Shown here piece by piece: positions 1 through 7,852 of a stretch of DNA of 64,000 nucleotides. Position 1 is the stretch's first letter; the number at the start of each line of letters is the position of its first letter. The position numbers and the translations under genes were made by a program. The stretch is from Thermasporomyces sp036564245. GTDB lineage: Bacteria > Actinomycetota > Actinomycetes > Propionibacteriales > Actinopolymorphaceae. The notes below the pieces were generated by a model, which was given only the letters and a program-made list of their open reading frames with translations, was not told the origin of the DNA and did not search any database. Location: positions 124,001 through 188,000 of the forward strand of contig DATCKU010000073.1 of assembly GCA_036564245.1 (NCBI GenBank), written 5' to 3'.

Positions 1-119
1 GCGTGCCGCGCGTCCAGGTCGTCCAACAGCTCCTGCAGGGTCGTGCCCTTGCCCTCGACGGTCTTGGCGCCGCCAGTGTGGGTGCGAAGGATCGTCGGGA
101 TTCGGACCTCGATTGCCAT
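1..119 (-). CDS. MoaD/ThiS family sulfur carrier protein, N-terminal part (runs off the window)
   Basis: The minus strand opens with ATG at 119 and encodes MAIEVRIPTILRTHTGGAKT followed by a region with LQELLDDLDARH, the typical beta-grasp N-terminus of MoaD/ThiS sulfur carriers. AAGGAG lies 11 nt upstream. The window edge cuts the gene after 39 codons, so the C-terminal Gly-Gly cannot be checked. In actinobacteria such a gene usually sits between an M67 (JAMM) peptidase gene and a cysteine synthase, the peptidase trimming the carrier C-terminus for a cysteine pathway. The M67 gene is present next door, which supports that reading; the synthase would be outside the window. Confidence 0.8.
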   Translation of the reverse strand, partial: MAIEVRIPTILRTHTGGAKTVEGKGTTLQELLDDLDARH

Positions 120-539
120 CGTCTCGGATGCTCCTTACCGCTTGCCGTCGTGCAAATGTGTTCAGGTAGCCATCGGCCTCAACGCTCGCGCAGGGAGTGG
201 GATTCCGCGAAGGTCGCAACTGGCCTGGGCTGGCCGGCCGACAGGGTCGCCGGCTCGATGGGCGGGCTAGACCCGAACTCCAGGCGCTGCGCCGGGCTCT
301 AGCGGCCCGGACAGTCGTATACGACGACCGGAGGTGTGTGTCCGATCAGGAAGAGCTCCACGGCCTCGAGCTTACATCGGCAGGAGTTCTGCCCGACCTT
401 TGCGCATTCGGACTGCACATATCGGACACAAGCCGCAGGTGTCGATCGCTTGACATCGGCCGCGACAGGGGCCTGCCGTGACGGGCGCGAGACCCGGCCT
501 GGATCTCGGCAAGGCGACCCGCTGCCCACGCCTCCGCGA
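120..539. other. 420-bp intergenic region, no convincing gene
   Basis: This gap separates the MoaD-like gene from the M67 peptidase gene on the same strand. Short open frames exist, one of them cysteine-rich on the minus strand, but none has a clear ribosome-binding site, recognisable domain or family resemblance. The 3' part on the minus strand holds the AAGGAG site of the MoaD-like gene. I see no tRNA, no strong terminator and no riboswitch that I recognise. Confidence 0.5.
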
Positions 540-965
540 CTACGTGGGGACGACGCGGACCTCCTCCTCGGTCACCTCACCGTCGACGATCCGGAACGAA
601 CGGAACTCGACCGGGTGGCCGTCGAGGTGCCCGCCGTCCCGGGTGGAAACGATCACGTAGTGCGCCCCCGGCTCGGATGCGTACGCGATGTCGGTGCGCG
701 AGGGGTAGGCCTCGGTCGCAGTGTGCGAGTGGTAGATCACGATCGGTTCCTCGTCGCGGTCGTCCATCTCCCGCCAGACGCGGAACTGCTCCTGCGAGTC
801 GAACCGGAAGAACGTGGGCGAGCGTTCGGCGTTCGTCATCGGCACGACACGCTCGGGCCGGTCCGAGCCGGCGGGCCCGGCCACGACACCGCATGCCTCG
901 TCGGGGTGGTCGGCACGGGCATGCTTGACGATTGCGTCATAGATCGCCTGCGAAATGGTCAGCAC
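540..965 (-). CDS. M67 family (Mov34/MPN/JAMM) zinc metallopeptidase
   Basis: A 141-residue protein starting at GTG 965. The JAMM zinc/catalytic signature is complete: E23 in DEACG, then H79-S-H81, seven residues, S89 and D92. Length and motif match bacterial Mec+/CysO-type peptidases that cleave residues from the C-terminus of a sulfur-carrier protein. The neighbouring MoaD-like gene is the likely substrate (inference). The GTG start is chosen because the protein begins directly with the fold (LTISQAIYDAIVKHA); upstream lies the palindromic repeat element, so a longer frame running through it is unlikely. The ribosome-binding site is weak. Confidence 0.88.
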   Translation of the reverse strand: MLTISQAIYDAIVKHARADHPDEACGVVAGPAGSDRPERVVPMTNAERSPTFFRFDSQEQFRVWREMDDRDEEPIVIYHSHTATEAYPSRTDIAYASEPGAHYVIVSTRDGGHLDGHPVEFRSFRIVDGEVTEEEVRVVPT

Positions 966-993
966 GGCACCGAGGCTAGCCCAGCCGTTCCAC

Positions 994-1111
994 ATGACCA
1001 TGTGCCCTCTGCACGCTGCACCTGGATGCACCGGCACCTGTACGGCCAGTCGGACCTGTGACACGTGCCGGCACGTGTTGCACCTCCGGCAGGCGTAGTG
1101 CACATGGTCAT
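994..1111. repeat. Palindromic repeat element, copy 1 (12-bp terminal inverted repeats)
   Basis: ATGACCATGTGC (994-1005) is perfectly inverted as GCACATGGTCAT (1100-1111). The 94-nt interior holds an 18-bp perfect palindrome, ACACGTGCCGGCACGTGT, at 1061-1078. The right end carries the stop codon of the DUF2017 gene. The right half closely matches sequence at 48741-48797 and 60789-60838. It lies between two co-oriented genes of the ClpS/M67 cluster, so it could act as a terminator or processing hairpin. Confidence 0.75.
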
Positions 1112-1677
1112 TTTGGTCGGCTGATCGCGTTGACCAGTGACTCCTGCAGCCAGCCGAGCCAGATGTAGACGCCGTACACCTGGCGTCTCCGGTCGTTCTC
1201 CGGCAGCTTCTCCCAGCGCTCCTCGTCGTCCTGCTCGACACCAAGCCGAGTGCCGAGAGCAAGGCGCAGGTCGGTCAGCGTTCGCAGCCAGGCCTCCACC
1301 TCGTCGGGCTTGAGCGAGACCGTGACGCGGTCGGAGAACCTCGGGTCTCCCAGTGTTTCCAGGACCGTCTCGGCGTTCTTCACCTTGCCGTCGCGAAGGC
1401 CGTGCTCGGTGAACCGCCGAAACTCCGCCGCCGCCTCGTCGTCATCGGTGTAGGCGCTGGGGAACAACCGGGCCAGCACCGCGTCGTCCGGCGGCTCGGA
1501 GGGACCGAGGTGTCCGACCAGAGCAGCGAGGGTGTCCTCGGGTGGTTCGGAGGTGGGTGCCGCCTCGTCGCGGATCAGCTCGATCAGCTCGCCGATCAGC
1601 CCACGCAGGATGTGGATCTCCTCCGCGGCGAACGTCGCAGCCACTACCCCATGTCGGTCGGCAAAGCCTGTCGTCAT
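1108..1677 (-). CDS. DUF2017 family protein
   Basis: A 189-residue protein of the actinobacterial DUF2017 family, recognised by its sequence (for example LLRGLIGELIELI-like N-terminus, VSLKPDEVEAWLRTLTDLRL and VYGVYIWLGWLQESL near the C-terminus) and by its conserved place directly after clpS. The function is unknown; the conserved linkage suggests a role related to ClpS/Clp proteolysis or to the neighbouring sulfur-carrier genes. The ATG at 1677 lies 15 nt after the clpS stop. Its TGA stop is part of the palindromic element that follows. Confidence 0.88.
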   Translation of the reverse strand: MTTGFADRHGVVAATFAAEEIHILRGLIGELIELIRDEAAPTSEPPEDTLAALVGHLGPSEPPDDAVLARLFPSAYTDDDEAAAEFRRFTEHGLRDGKVKNAETVLETLGDPRFSDRVTVSLKPDEVEAWLRTLTDLRLALGTRLGVEQDDEERWEKLPENDRRRQVYGVYIWLGWLQESLVNAISRPK

Positions 1678-1692
1678 ATGTCTTGCGCCGCC

Positions 1693-1992
1693 TTATGCGC
1701 TGTCACTCTTCTGCAGGGTCGCCCAGAGGCCGTACGAGTGCATGGCCTCGACGTCACGCTCCATCTCCTCGCGCGTCCCTGTCGACACGACCGCCTTGCC
1801 CCGCACGTGGACGTCCATCATCAGCTTCTCCGCCTTCTTGCGCGGATAGCCGAAGTATGTCTGGAAGACGTACGTGACGTACGACATCAGGTTGATCGGG
1901 TCATTCCAGACAATGGTCACCCAGGGAACGTCTGGCCTCACGACGTCCTCGACGTCCGGACGCTCGAGCTCAACTGGTGCGGTCCCGGTCAC
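1693..1992 (-). CDS. clpS: ATP-dependent Clp protease adaptor ClpS
   Basis: A protein of about 99 residues with the ClpS core: WVTIVWNDPINLMSYVTYVF (N-degron pocket, with the Asn-Asp...Met signature), KKAEKLMMDVHVRGKAVV and the final SYGLWATL. ClpS binds N-end-rule substrates and delivers them to ClpAP or ClpCP in the cytosol. Three starts are stacked: TTG 1998, GTG 1995 and GTG 1992. The Shine-Dalgarno GAGGTG is spaced best (7 nt) for 1992. It is the first gene of the clpS-DUF2017-M67 unit. Confidence 0.93.
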   Translation of the reverse strand: MTGTAPVELERPDVEDVVRPDVPWVTIVWNDPINLMSYVTYVFQTYFGYPRKKAEKLMMDVHVRGKAVVSTGTREEMERDVEAMHSYGLWATLQKSDSA

Positions 1993-1998
1993 CACCAA

Positions 1999-2310
1999 AC
2001 ACCTCGCCGGAAAGTTCCCGGCCGGCTAGGCCGGGGAGTACGTGACGACCTGTCGGTCCTCCCTGCTTCGGTGCTCACCGCTTCGGTGCTCAACGGTGCT
2101 CACTGCCTCGGTACTCGTGGCCCACCATAACCAAGTGGTCATGACGCGAGCCGCGGCAGGTCATCGTGCCGTCAACGCCTATGGCGTGCCCAAGGCAGCG
2201 GGCCTACAACCACTGGCCTTCGATCGGGCTCGGCCCACCGGTCGAGCGTGCCCTGCTCGGGTGGCGACGGGCCGGGCCTGAGGTCGCAAGAACGCCGACC
2301 TTTGGTCGGC
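1999..2310. other. Divergent intergenic region between clpS and the pncB leader ORF
   Basis: About 300 bp between the divergent clpS and pncB units. It holds imperfect tandem copies of GCTTCGGTGCTCA (2064-2115) and, near its end, a 7-bp perfect hairpin GCCGACC-TTT-GGTCGGC at 2294-2310, directly before the AGGAGG of the leader ORF. No clear -10/-35 pair stands out and no NrtR/NiaR-type operator is recognised. Confidence 0.45.
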
Positions 2311-2323
2311 AGGAGGGATCGCC

Positions 2324-2419
2324 GTGCGCACTACGCTCGAACGTAGGGACCGTACGTCCACCACCGAAGGCCACAAGATCCAGGGTACGTCTGGCCAGGC
2401 CACGGGAGGTCACCAGTGA
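2324..2419 (+). CDS. Possible 31-codon leader ORF coupled to pncB
   Basis: GTG at 2324 is preceded by a perfect AGGAGG (2311-2316) at 7-nt spacing. The frame stays open for 31 codons and stops with TGA at 2417-2419, overlapping the GTG of pncB (2416) by the classic GTGA. The peptide is rich in Thr and Arg and matches no family I know. A perfect hairpin ends immediately before the AGGAGG. The features together suggest a translated leader that sets pncB translation; this is inferred from layout only. Confidence 0.5.
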   Translation: MRTTLERRDRTSTTEGHKIQGTSGQATGGHQ

Positions 2420-3858
2420 CGGACCGGATGGGGTCGAGCGCGGCGGCATGGCACGTGATCGGGTCGGACTCGACCGCGCTCTGCACGGATCAGTACGAGC
2501 TGACCATGCTGCGGTCGGCGCTCGCCGCCGGTACCGCCGATCGGCGTGCGGTCTTCGAGGTCTTTGCGCGCGGGCTCCCTGACGGTCGCCGATACGGCGT
2601 GGTCGCCGGTACGGGTCGCCTCCTGGACGCCCTGGAACGCTTCCGGTTCGACGAGGACACCCTCGACTACCTCCTCGACAGCGAGATCATCGACAAACCG
2701 ACCGCGGACTGGCTCGCGCACTATCGGTTCTCAGGAGACATCTGGGGGTACGCCGAGGGCGAGTGCTACTTCCCGGGTTCCCCGATCCTCGTGGTCGAGT
2801 CGACGTTCGCCGAGGCGGTCCTACTCGAGACGTTGGTGCTGTCGATCCTCAACCACGACAGCGCCATCGCCTCCGCCGCGTCGCGTATGACGGCCGCCGC
2901 GAACTCTCGGCCGATCATCGAGATGGGCTCGAGGCGTACGCATGAAGCGGCCGCGGTCGCCGCAGCGCGCGCTGCGTACATCGCGGGGTTCGCCGCGACG
3001 TCCAACCTCGCCGCCGGCCGGTCTGCCGGCATACCGACCCGTGGCACGAGCGCCCACGCGTTCACGTTGCTGCACGACTCCGAGCGGGACGCCTTCGTTG
3101 CGCAGGTCGCGGCGCTGGGGCGGGACACGACGCTTCTGGTCGACACGTTCGACGTGCGCGAGGCGGTACGCACGGCCGTCGAGGTGGCCGGTCCGGAGCT
3201 CGGTGCCGTACGCATCGACTCCGGCGACCTGCTCGTGCTCGCCCGCGAGGTGCGGGCCCAGCTGGACGAGCTGGGCGCCAAGAACACCCGGATCCTGGTG
3301 AGCGGCGACCTGGACGAGTACGCGATCGCCGCACTCGCCGCCGCACCCGTGGACGCCTACGGTGTCGGCACGGCACTGGTCACCGGGAGCGGTCACCCCA
3401 CGGCCGGATTCGTCTACAAGCTCGTGGCGCGCAGCACGCACCCGGATGGTCCGTTGATCGGGGTGGCCAAGGCGTCTACCGGGAAGCCCACGCACAAGGG
3501 ACGCAAGTGGGCGGTGCGCCGACTCGACGATGGCGTCGCTGCCGCGGAGATCGTGACGACGTATCCCGAAGACGAGCACGTCGGCAGACCGTTGCTCGTC
3601 CCCCTCGTCAAGGGCGGCGAGATCGTCGCTCGCGAGTCGCTGGAGGACGCGCGCGAGCGCCACCTCCGGAGCCGGGCTGAACTGCCGCGGGCCGCCCTGC
3701 AGTTGTCACGAGGTGAGCCGGTGATTCCGACGATCTACGACGATCGGCCGGCGCGTGCTCAGTCCGCGACCTCCCTCGACATGGAGAGCTCCGCGAAAGC
3801 TCGGCCCACTCGTATCCGCAAGCCTTCACACGTCGGCAACGAGAGGAGAGAGCGATGA
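2416..3858 (+). CDS. pncB: Nicotinate phosphoribosyltransferase
   Basis: A 480-residue enzyme joining nicotinate to PRPP to give nicotinate mononucleotide, the entry step of the Preiss-Handler NAD salvage route. Diagnostic segments are CTDQYELTML near the N-terminus, FEVFARGLPDGRRYGVVAG, RRTHEAAA, GTSAHAFTLLH with the phosphorylatable His, RIDSGDL and the GTALVTGSGHPTAGFVYKL region. GTG 2416 has GGGAGGT upstream. The last 35 residues, after the usual VIPTIYD end, form a charged tail. The stop overlaps the pncA start by ATGA, so the two salvage enzymes are translationally coupled. Confidence 0.96.
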   Translation: MTDRMGSSAAAWHVIGSDSTALCTDQYELTMLRSALAAGTADRRAVFEVFARGLPDGRRYGVVAGTGRLLDALERFRFDEDTLDYLLDSEIIDKPTADWLAHYRFSGDIWGYAEGECYFPGSPILVVESTFAEAVLLETLVLSILNHDSAIASAASRMTAAANSRPIIEMGSRRTHEAAAVAAARAAYIAGFAATSNLAAGRSAGIPTRGTSAHAFTLLHDSERDAFVAQVAALGRDTTLLVDTFDVREAVRTAVEVAGPELGAVRIDSGDLLVLAREVRAQLDELGAKNTRILVSGDLDEYAIAALAAAPVDAYGVGTALVTGSGHPTAGFVYKLVARSTHPDGPLIGVAKASTGKPTHKGRKWAVRRLDDGVAAAEIVTTYPEDEHVGRPLLVPLVKGGEIVARESLEDARERHLRSRAELPRAALQLSRGEPVIPTIYDDRPARAQSATSLDMESSAKARPTRIRKPSHVGNERRER

Positions 3859-4451
3859 CGCGGGCGTTGATTGTCACCGACGTGCAGAACGACCTCTGCG
3901 AAGGCGGCAGCCTGCCTGTGCGTGGTGGTGCGGAGGTCGCGTACATGATCGGGGAGAAGCTTCGCGCCTGGCAGGCAGCTGACGAGCGAGACAAGGAATA
4001 CGATCACATCATCGCCTGTCGAGATCACCACATCGACCCCGGCGAGCACTTTTCCGACGAGCCTGACTACGTCACGAGCTGGCCGCGGCACTGTGTGGCC
4101 CACACCGAAGGGGCAGGGTTTCACCCGAACCTCGATCCGCAGCCCTTCGCCGCGGTGTTCAGCAAGGGCGAGTACTCCCACGGCTACTCGGCGTTCGAAG
4201 GCAAGTCCGCCGAGGGCGTCGCGTTGGCCGACTGGCTGCGTGACCATGGAGTGGAACAGCTCGACATCGCAGGGCTCGCGACGGACTACTGCGTGAAGGC
4301 GACGGCACTCGACGCGGTGCGCGAAGGTTTCCGCGCGCGTGTCCTGCTCGACCTGACGGCGGGCGTGAGCCGCAAGACCACGGAGGCCGCGCTGCGAGAA
4401 ATGCAGGAAGCCGGCGTCGAGCTGGTGGGCAAGCCCATCGTCCACGAGTAG
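3855..4451 (+). CDS. pncA: Nicotinamidase / isochorismatase-family hydrolase
   Basis: A 198-residue enzyme deamidating nicotinamide to nicotinate, the substrate of the upstream pncB product. The catalytic triad is visible: D9 (VTDVQNDL), K104 (FSKGEYS) and C146 (LATDYCVKAT). Metal ligands D57, H59 and H65 (RDHHIDPGEHF) and H79 (WPRHCV) have the spacing of mycobacterial PncA. The start overlaps the pncB stop (ATGA), with GAGAGAG just before it. The next gene is convergent and broken. Confidence 0.96.
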   Translation: MTRALIVTDVQNDLCEGGSLPVRGGAEVAYMIGEKLRAWQAADERDKEYDHIIACRDHHIDPGEHFSDEPDYVTSWPRHCVAHTEGAGFHPNLDPQPFAAVFSKGEYSHGYSAFEGKSAEGVALADWLRDHGVEQLDIAGLATDYCVKATALDAVREGFRARVLLDLTAGVSRKTTEAALREMQEAGVELVGKPIVHE

Positions 4452-4609
4452 GTCGTGGCCACGCCGTGTCGCACGCGCACGTGCCCGAGCAGCCGCCGGC
4501 GACTCCGTGAAGCGCGCGCGAGGCCGCAGACCTGCTCGCAAGCCTCACGGTGGCGCCGGAGGGTCGCAACGCGCAGCAAGGCCAGTGCCCGGTTGGGCGC
4601 GAGCGACGT

Positions 4610-5474
4610 TCAGTGAAAGGTGACCCGCCAGACGAGGCGGCAGTGGCGCAGCTCCACGGAGCCGCCGTGTGCGGTGAAGAGCTTCGCGAGCTGCCCCTCG
4701 ACCTCGGGCAGAAGGAGTTGTCCGCCTCAGGGCGATGCCCCGAGAGCCGAGCGTAAAGCTCGGCCGGATCGTCGAAGGTCTCGGCGACGTCCAGCCACCA
4801 GCAGCCGTCCAGCCGCACCCGATCCGGAGCACGCGAGATGCCACGGGTCAACCAGCTCCGCACGTCGTCGTACGCAAAGACACGTCCGACCTGCAGCGGC
4901 TCGGGGAGCTCGGCGTTCCATGGCGGCACTGCGCCGGCCGCCCCGGTCGGGTGCATGCCGATCGCCGTGGCGCCGGGCCGGCCGACGCACCAGGCGAGGT
5001 CGAGCCACTTCTCGAGCGTCGGGCCACGGCGGCACACGAAGGGGTCGACGCTCGACGGTTCTACGCCGAGCGCGTTGGCGTCGACGTCACCGAACGACCG
5101 GCGTCCGATCCAGGTTCTCCGGACCCTGGCGCCCTCAGGTCGCACGCGTGGAACTCGACGTTGCGTGCTCCACACTCCGCCGCGAGCTCGCGCGCGAACG
5201 CGACGACCTCCGGATCCGCGTCGACACCGATACCGCGCGCCGCGGGCGGAACCAGGCTGCGCAGGTAGGAGCCGTGGCCGCAGCCGACGTCGAGCACGAC
5301 CGACCCAGGTCGCAGGTTCGTGCGAACCAACGCGTCGAAGAACGCCTCGCCGTTGCCCGGAGCGACCCGCGACCGCCAGCCGTGCACGAACCCGCGTTGG
5401 ATCAGTCGCTCGTCACCCTGCCGCTCATCAAGGTCCGAGGGATAGGTGTCGAGAAATCCGCTCGGGTGACTCAC
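4610..5474 (-). pseudogene. Class I SAM-dependent methyltransferase, broken by two frameshifts
   Basis: Reading from GTG 5474, the frame gives a methyltransferase start and the SAM-binding motif VVLDVGCGHGSYLRSL, then leaves frame between about 5130 and 5090. The second frame continues with DVDANALGVEPSSVDPF, TAIGMHPTGAAGAVPPWN and GCWWLDVAETFDDPAELYAR. It breaks again near 4735-4725, and the third frame gives LLPEVEGQLAKLFTAHGG and the natural end WRVTFH-stop. Each piece is good coding sequence in one collinear order. Two single-base indels, real or from sequencing, explain it. The GTG overlaps the stop of the upstream membrane-protein gene (GTGA). Confidence 0.75.
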
Positions 5475-5662
5475 CGGCCGAGCTGCCGCCGCTCGCGGAT
5501 CCGCCGGAGCCGGCGGCGCTGAGACGGGTCGAGCATCAGGTATCCGGCGACCGGAAGACCGATCACTGCCAACAGGATGAGGAGAACCACCCACCAGTCG
5601 AAGACTAGGAGCGCGAGGATGCCCGCGCCGACGCCACCGGCGATCCACCACTTGCGGTTCAT
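5471..5662 (-). CDS. Small membrane protein with basic C-terminus (paralogue of 10122-10316)
   Basis: A 63-residue protein with two hydrophobic segments (about residues 7-22 and 25-44) joined by a short turn, then GYLMLDPSQRRRLRRIRERR, a strongly basic cytosolic tail. The family is not one I can name. A second copy with the same GYLMLDxSQRRR signature lies about 4.6 kb away at 10122-10316. Its stop overlaps the start of the broken methyltransferase gene, so the two were probably co-translated. Confidence 0.7.
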   Translation of the reverse strand: MNRKWWIAGGVGAGILALLVFDWWVVLLILLAVIGLPVAGYLMLDPSQRRRLRRIRERRQLGR

Positions 5663-5881
5663 GTCTCGTCCCCTCTCGCCCGGCCTCCGGCTCGGCCCCT
5701 ATTCTCCGCCACGAACGGGCGAGCGCCAGCGTTCCCGCGTGTCGACCAAAAATCGGTAGCTGGTCCGGCGGGTCTCTGCCAGGGTGAAGCCAGCGTGGAC
5801 GTGCTCGACCCCGCTGGACGATCCGCTGGAAGGTAGGGCGTGTATTCCGGATTCACCTAGGTCCTGCGTCGGGTCGGTGGT

Positions 5882-7762
5882 GTGAGAGCCATGCGGCCCC
5901 AACCGTCGGAAACCCTCCACCGCGGCGCCGCCCGCCGTGCCGCGCTCGGCGTCCTGATCCGTGCGTACCCCATCCGGACCCTGCTCCTTGCCCTCCTCGC
6001 TGCGCTTGCCGGGCTGCTGCCGAGCGGTTTCGCCGTGCTGGTCGCGAAGCTCGTCGGCGTGCTGGCCGAGGTGGTCGACGCCGGTCTTGGCTCGGCCGCC
6101 GGTGAGCGCATGGTCTCGATCCTCGTCCTGATCGGTGTCGTGCTCGTCGGCCTGGAGGCGGTTCGGGCTCTCCAGTCGCTGCATGCGACCGATCTCTATC
6201 GCCGGTTCGACGAACACCTCCTGGCACGGGTCATGTCGAGCACGATGCGCGTGCCAGACCTGCGGCTCTTCGAGGACCCGGTACTCGCTGCGCAGACCGA
6301 CCGAGCTGTCGCACGGGTGGCGCGGTACGGGCCAGGCGAGCTGATCAGCGGCCTCAGCGTCCGGTGGACCAACACCGCGCAGGGCTTGGCCGCCACCGCG
6401 CTCGTGGCCTCGGTGTGGCCAATGGCCGCCCTCGTCCTTCTCGTCCTGTGGCTTGTCGCCGGGCGACACCTGCGCGCAGACATCTACCGCGCGAACCCGT
6501 TCTGGAGTGACCCGTTGCGCCGGGCGAGCTACCTCAAACGGCTCTCGCTCATGCCCGAGTGGGCGAAGGAGCTCCGCATCTTCGGGCTGTCGAGCTGGCT
6601 CATCGACCGGTTCCGTGCGGAGTGGCAGAACGTGATGACGCAGCTGTGGCGCAGCCGCCAGGTCGGCTACCGGACCACGACCGTCCTCGGCGTCCTGGTC
6701 CTTGCCGCAAACCTCCTGGTCGTGGCGCTGGCAGCCCGAGCCGCGCTCGACGGCGACCTGGGGATCGAGGCGCTCACCATCCTGGTGCAGGGGCTCGCCG
6801 CAATGGCCCTGCTCGCCTCCCAGGACGGCGACATCTGGATCGAGAACGGCGCGATCCCCATACCCGACGTGCTGGCCCACGAGCGCACGGTCGGCGGCAT
6901 CGAGGGCACCAGCAGCGCCGGGCGGCCGGCCACCGGGCTGCCGTCCCGCGCCATCACGTTCGAGGGTGTCCGGTTCAGCTATCCCGGCCGCGACCAGCCG
7001 GTGTACGACGGGCTCGACCTCACCATCGAAGCCGGTCGGTCGCTCGCCATCGTCGGACTCAACGGGGCCGGCAAGACCACGTTGATCAAGCTGCTGACCG
7101 GCTTGACCCGACCCCAGGCCGGCCGGATCCTCGTCGACGGACTGGATCTTCGCGAGCTCGACCTCGTGAGCTGGCGGCGACAGGTGGCGGCGATCTTCCA
7201 GGACTTCGTCCGGTACCAGCTGCCAGCGCGCGACAACATCGGGTTCGGCGGGATCGAGAGCCTGAGCGGCACCCGCACAGCGTCGTACGACACGAGGCGC
7301 GCACCAGACGTCGAACGCCGAATCCGCGAAGCTGCTCGCCGCGCCGGCGCCGACGAGATCCTCGACCGCCTTCCGTTGGGTCTCGACACCGTACTGTCCC
7401 GACGCCACGACGGCGGTGTCGACCTGTCGGGTGGTGAGTGGCAGCGGATCGCGTTGGCGCGTGCCATGGCAGCCGTCGACGCGGGCGCACGCGTGCTCGT
7501 GCTCGACGAGCCGACGGCCCACCTGGACGTACGGGCGGAGGCCGACCTCTACGACCGGTTCCTCGATCTCACCAGCGGGCTGACCGCGATCGTGATCAGC
7601 CACCGCTTCTCGACCGTGCGCCGGGCCGACCGGATCGTGGTGCTCGACGCCGGTCGGATCGTGGAGGACGGCAGCCATGAGGAGCTGGTGGCGGCTGGCG
7701 GTCGGTACGCGCGGTTGTTCCGTCAGCAGGCGAGCCGCTACGACGGCGAGGTGGCGAGATGA
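5882..7762 (+). CDS. ABC exporter half-transporter (fused permease and ATPase), first of a pair
   Basis: A 626-residue protein with several membrane segments in residues 1-330 and a C-terminal ATPase: Walker A GLNGAGKTT near residue 392, Q-loop IFQDFVRY, signature LSGGE near 513, Walker B VLVLDEPTA near 538, and the H-loop in SHRFSTVR. The topology is that of a type I exporter half-molecule, probably dimerising with the product of the next gene. No substrate is visible. The stop (7760-7762) overlaps an ATG at 7759. The start may be the ATG at 5891 instead of 5882. Confidence 0.9.
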   Translation: MRAMRPQPSETLHRGAARRAALGVLIRAYPIRTLLLALLAALAGLLPSGFAVLVAKLVGVLAEVVDAGLGSAAGERMVSILVLIGVVLVGLEAVRALQSLHATDLYRRFDEHLLARVMSSTMRVPDLRLFEDPVLAAQTDRAVARVARYGPGELISGLSVRWTNTAQGLAATALVASVWPMAALVLLVLWLVAGRHLRADIYRANPFWSDPLRRASYLKRLSLMPEWAKELRIFGLSSWLIDRFRAEWQNVMTQLWRSRQVGYRTTTVLGVLVLAANLLVVALAARAALDGDLGIEALTILVQGLAAMALLASQDGDIWIENGAIPIPDVLAHERTVGGIEGTSSAGRPATGLPSRAITFEGVRFSYPGRDQPVYDGLDLTIEAGRSLAIVGLNGAGKTTLIKLLTGLTRPQAGRILVDGLDLRELDLVSWRRQVAAIFQDFVRYQLPARDNIGFGGIESLSGTRTASYDTRRAPDVERRIREAARRAGADEILDRLPLGLDTVLSRRHDGGVDLSGGEWQRIALARAMAAVDAGARVLVLDEPTAHLDVRAEADLYDRFLDLTSGLTAIVISHRFSTVRRADRIVVLDAGRIVEDGSHEELVAAGGRYARLFRQQASRYDGEVAR

Positions 7763-7852
7763 CCGAAGCCGAGGCGCCCGACGAGAAGACACCCGCGGGG
7801 CCCAGACCGCGCAACTCACGCTCCGGCGAGCCGGCTTCGGGCCGCGCGGGTC

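Noticed and set aside
299..529. A cysteine-containing 76-codon minus-strand frame before the MoaD-like gene
   Set aside because: No Shine-Dalgarno site, no family resemblance and low-complexity start; not enough to call a gene.
2064..2115. Imperfect tandem GCTTCGGTGCTCA units upstream of pncB, considered as operators or an origin-like repeat
   Set aside because: Only three degenerate units with uneven spacing; no DnaA boxes or iterons.
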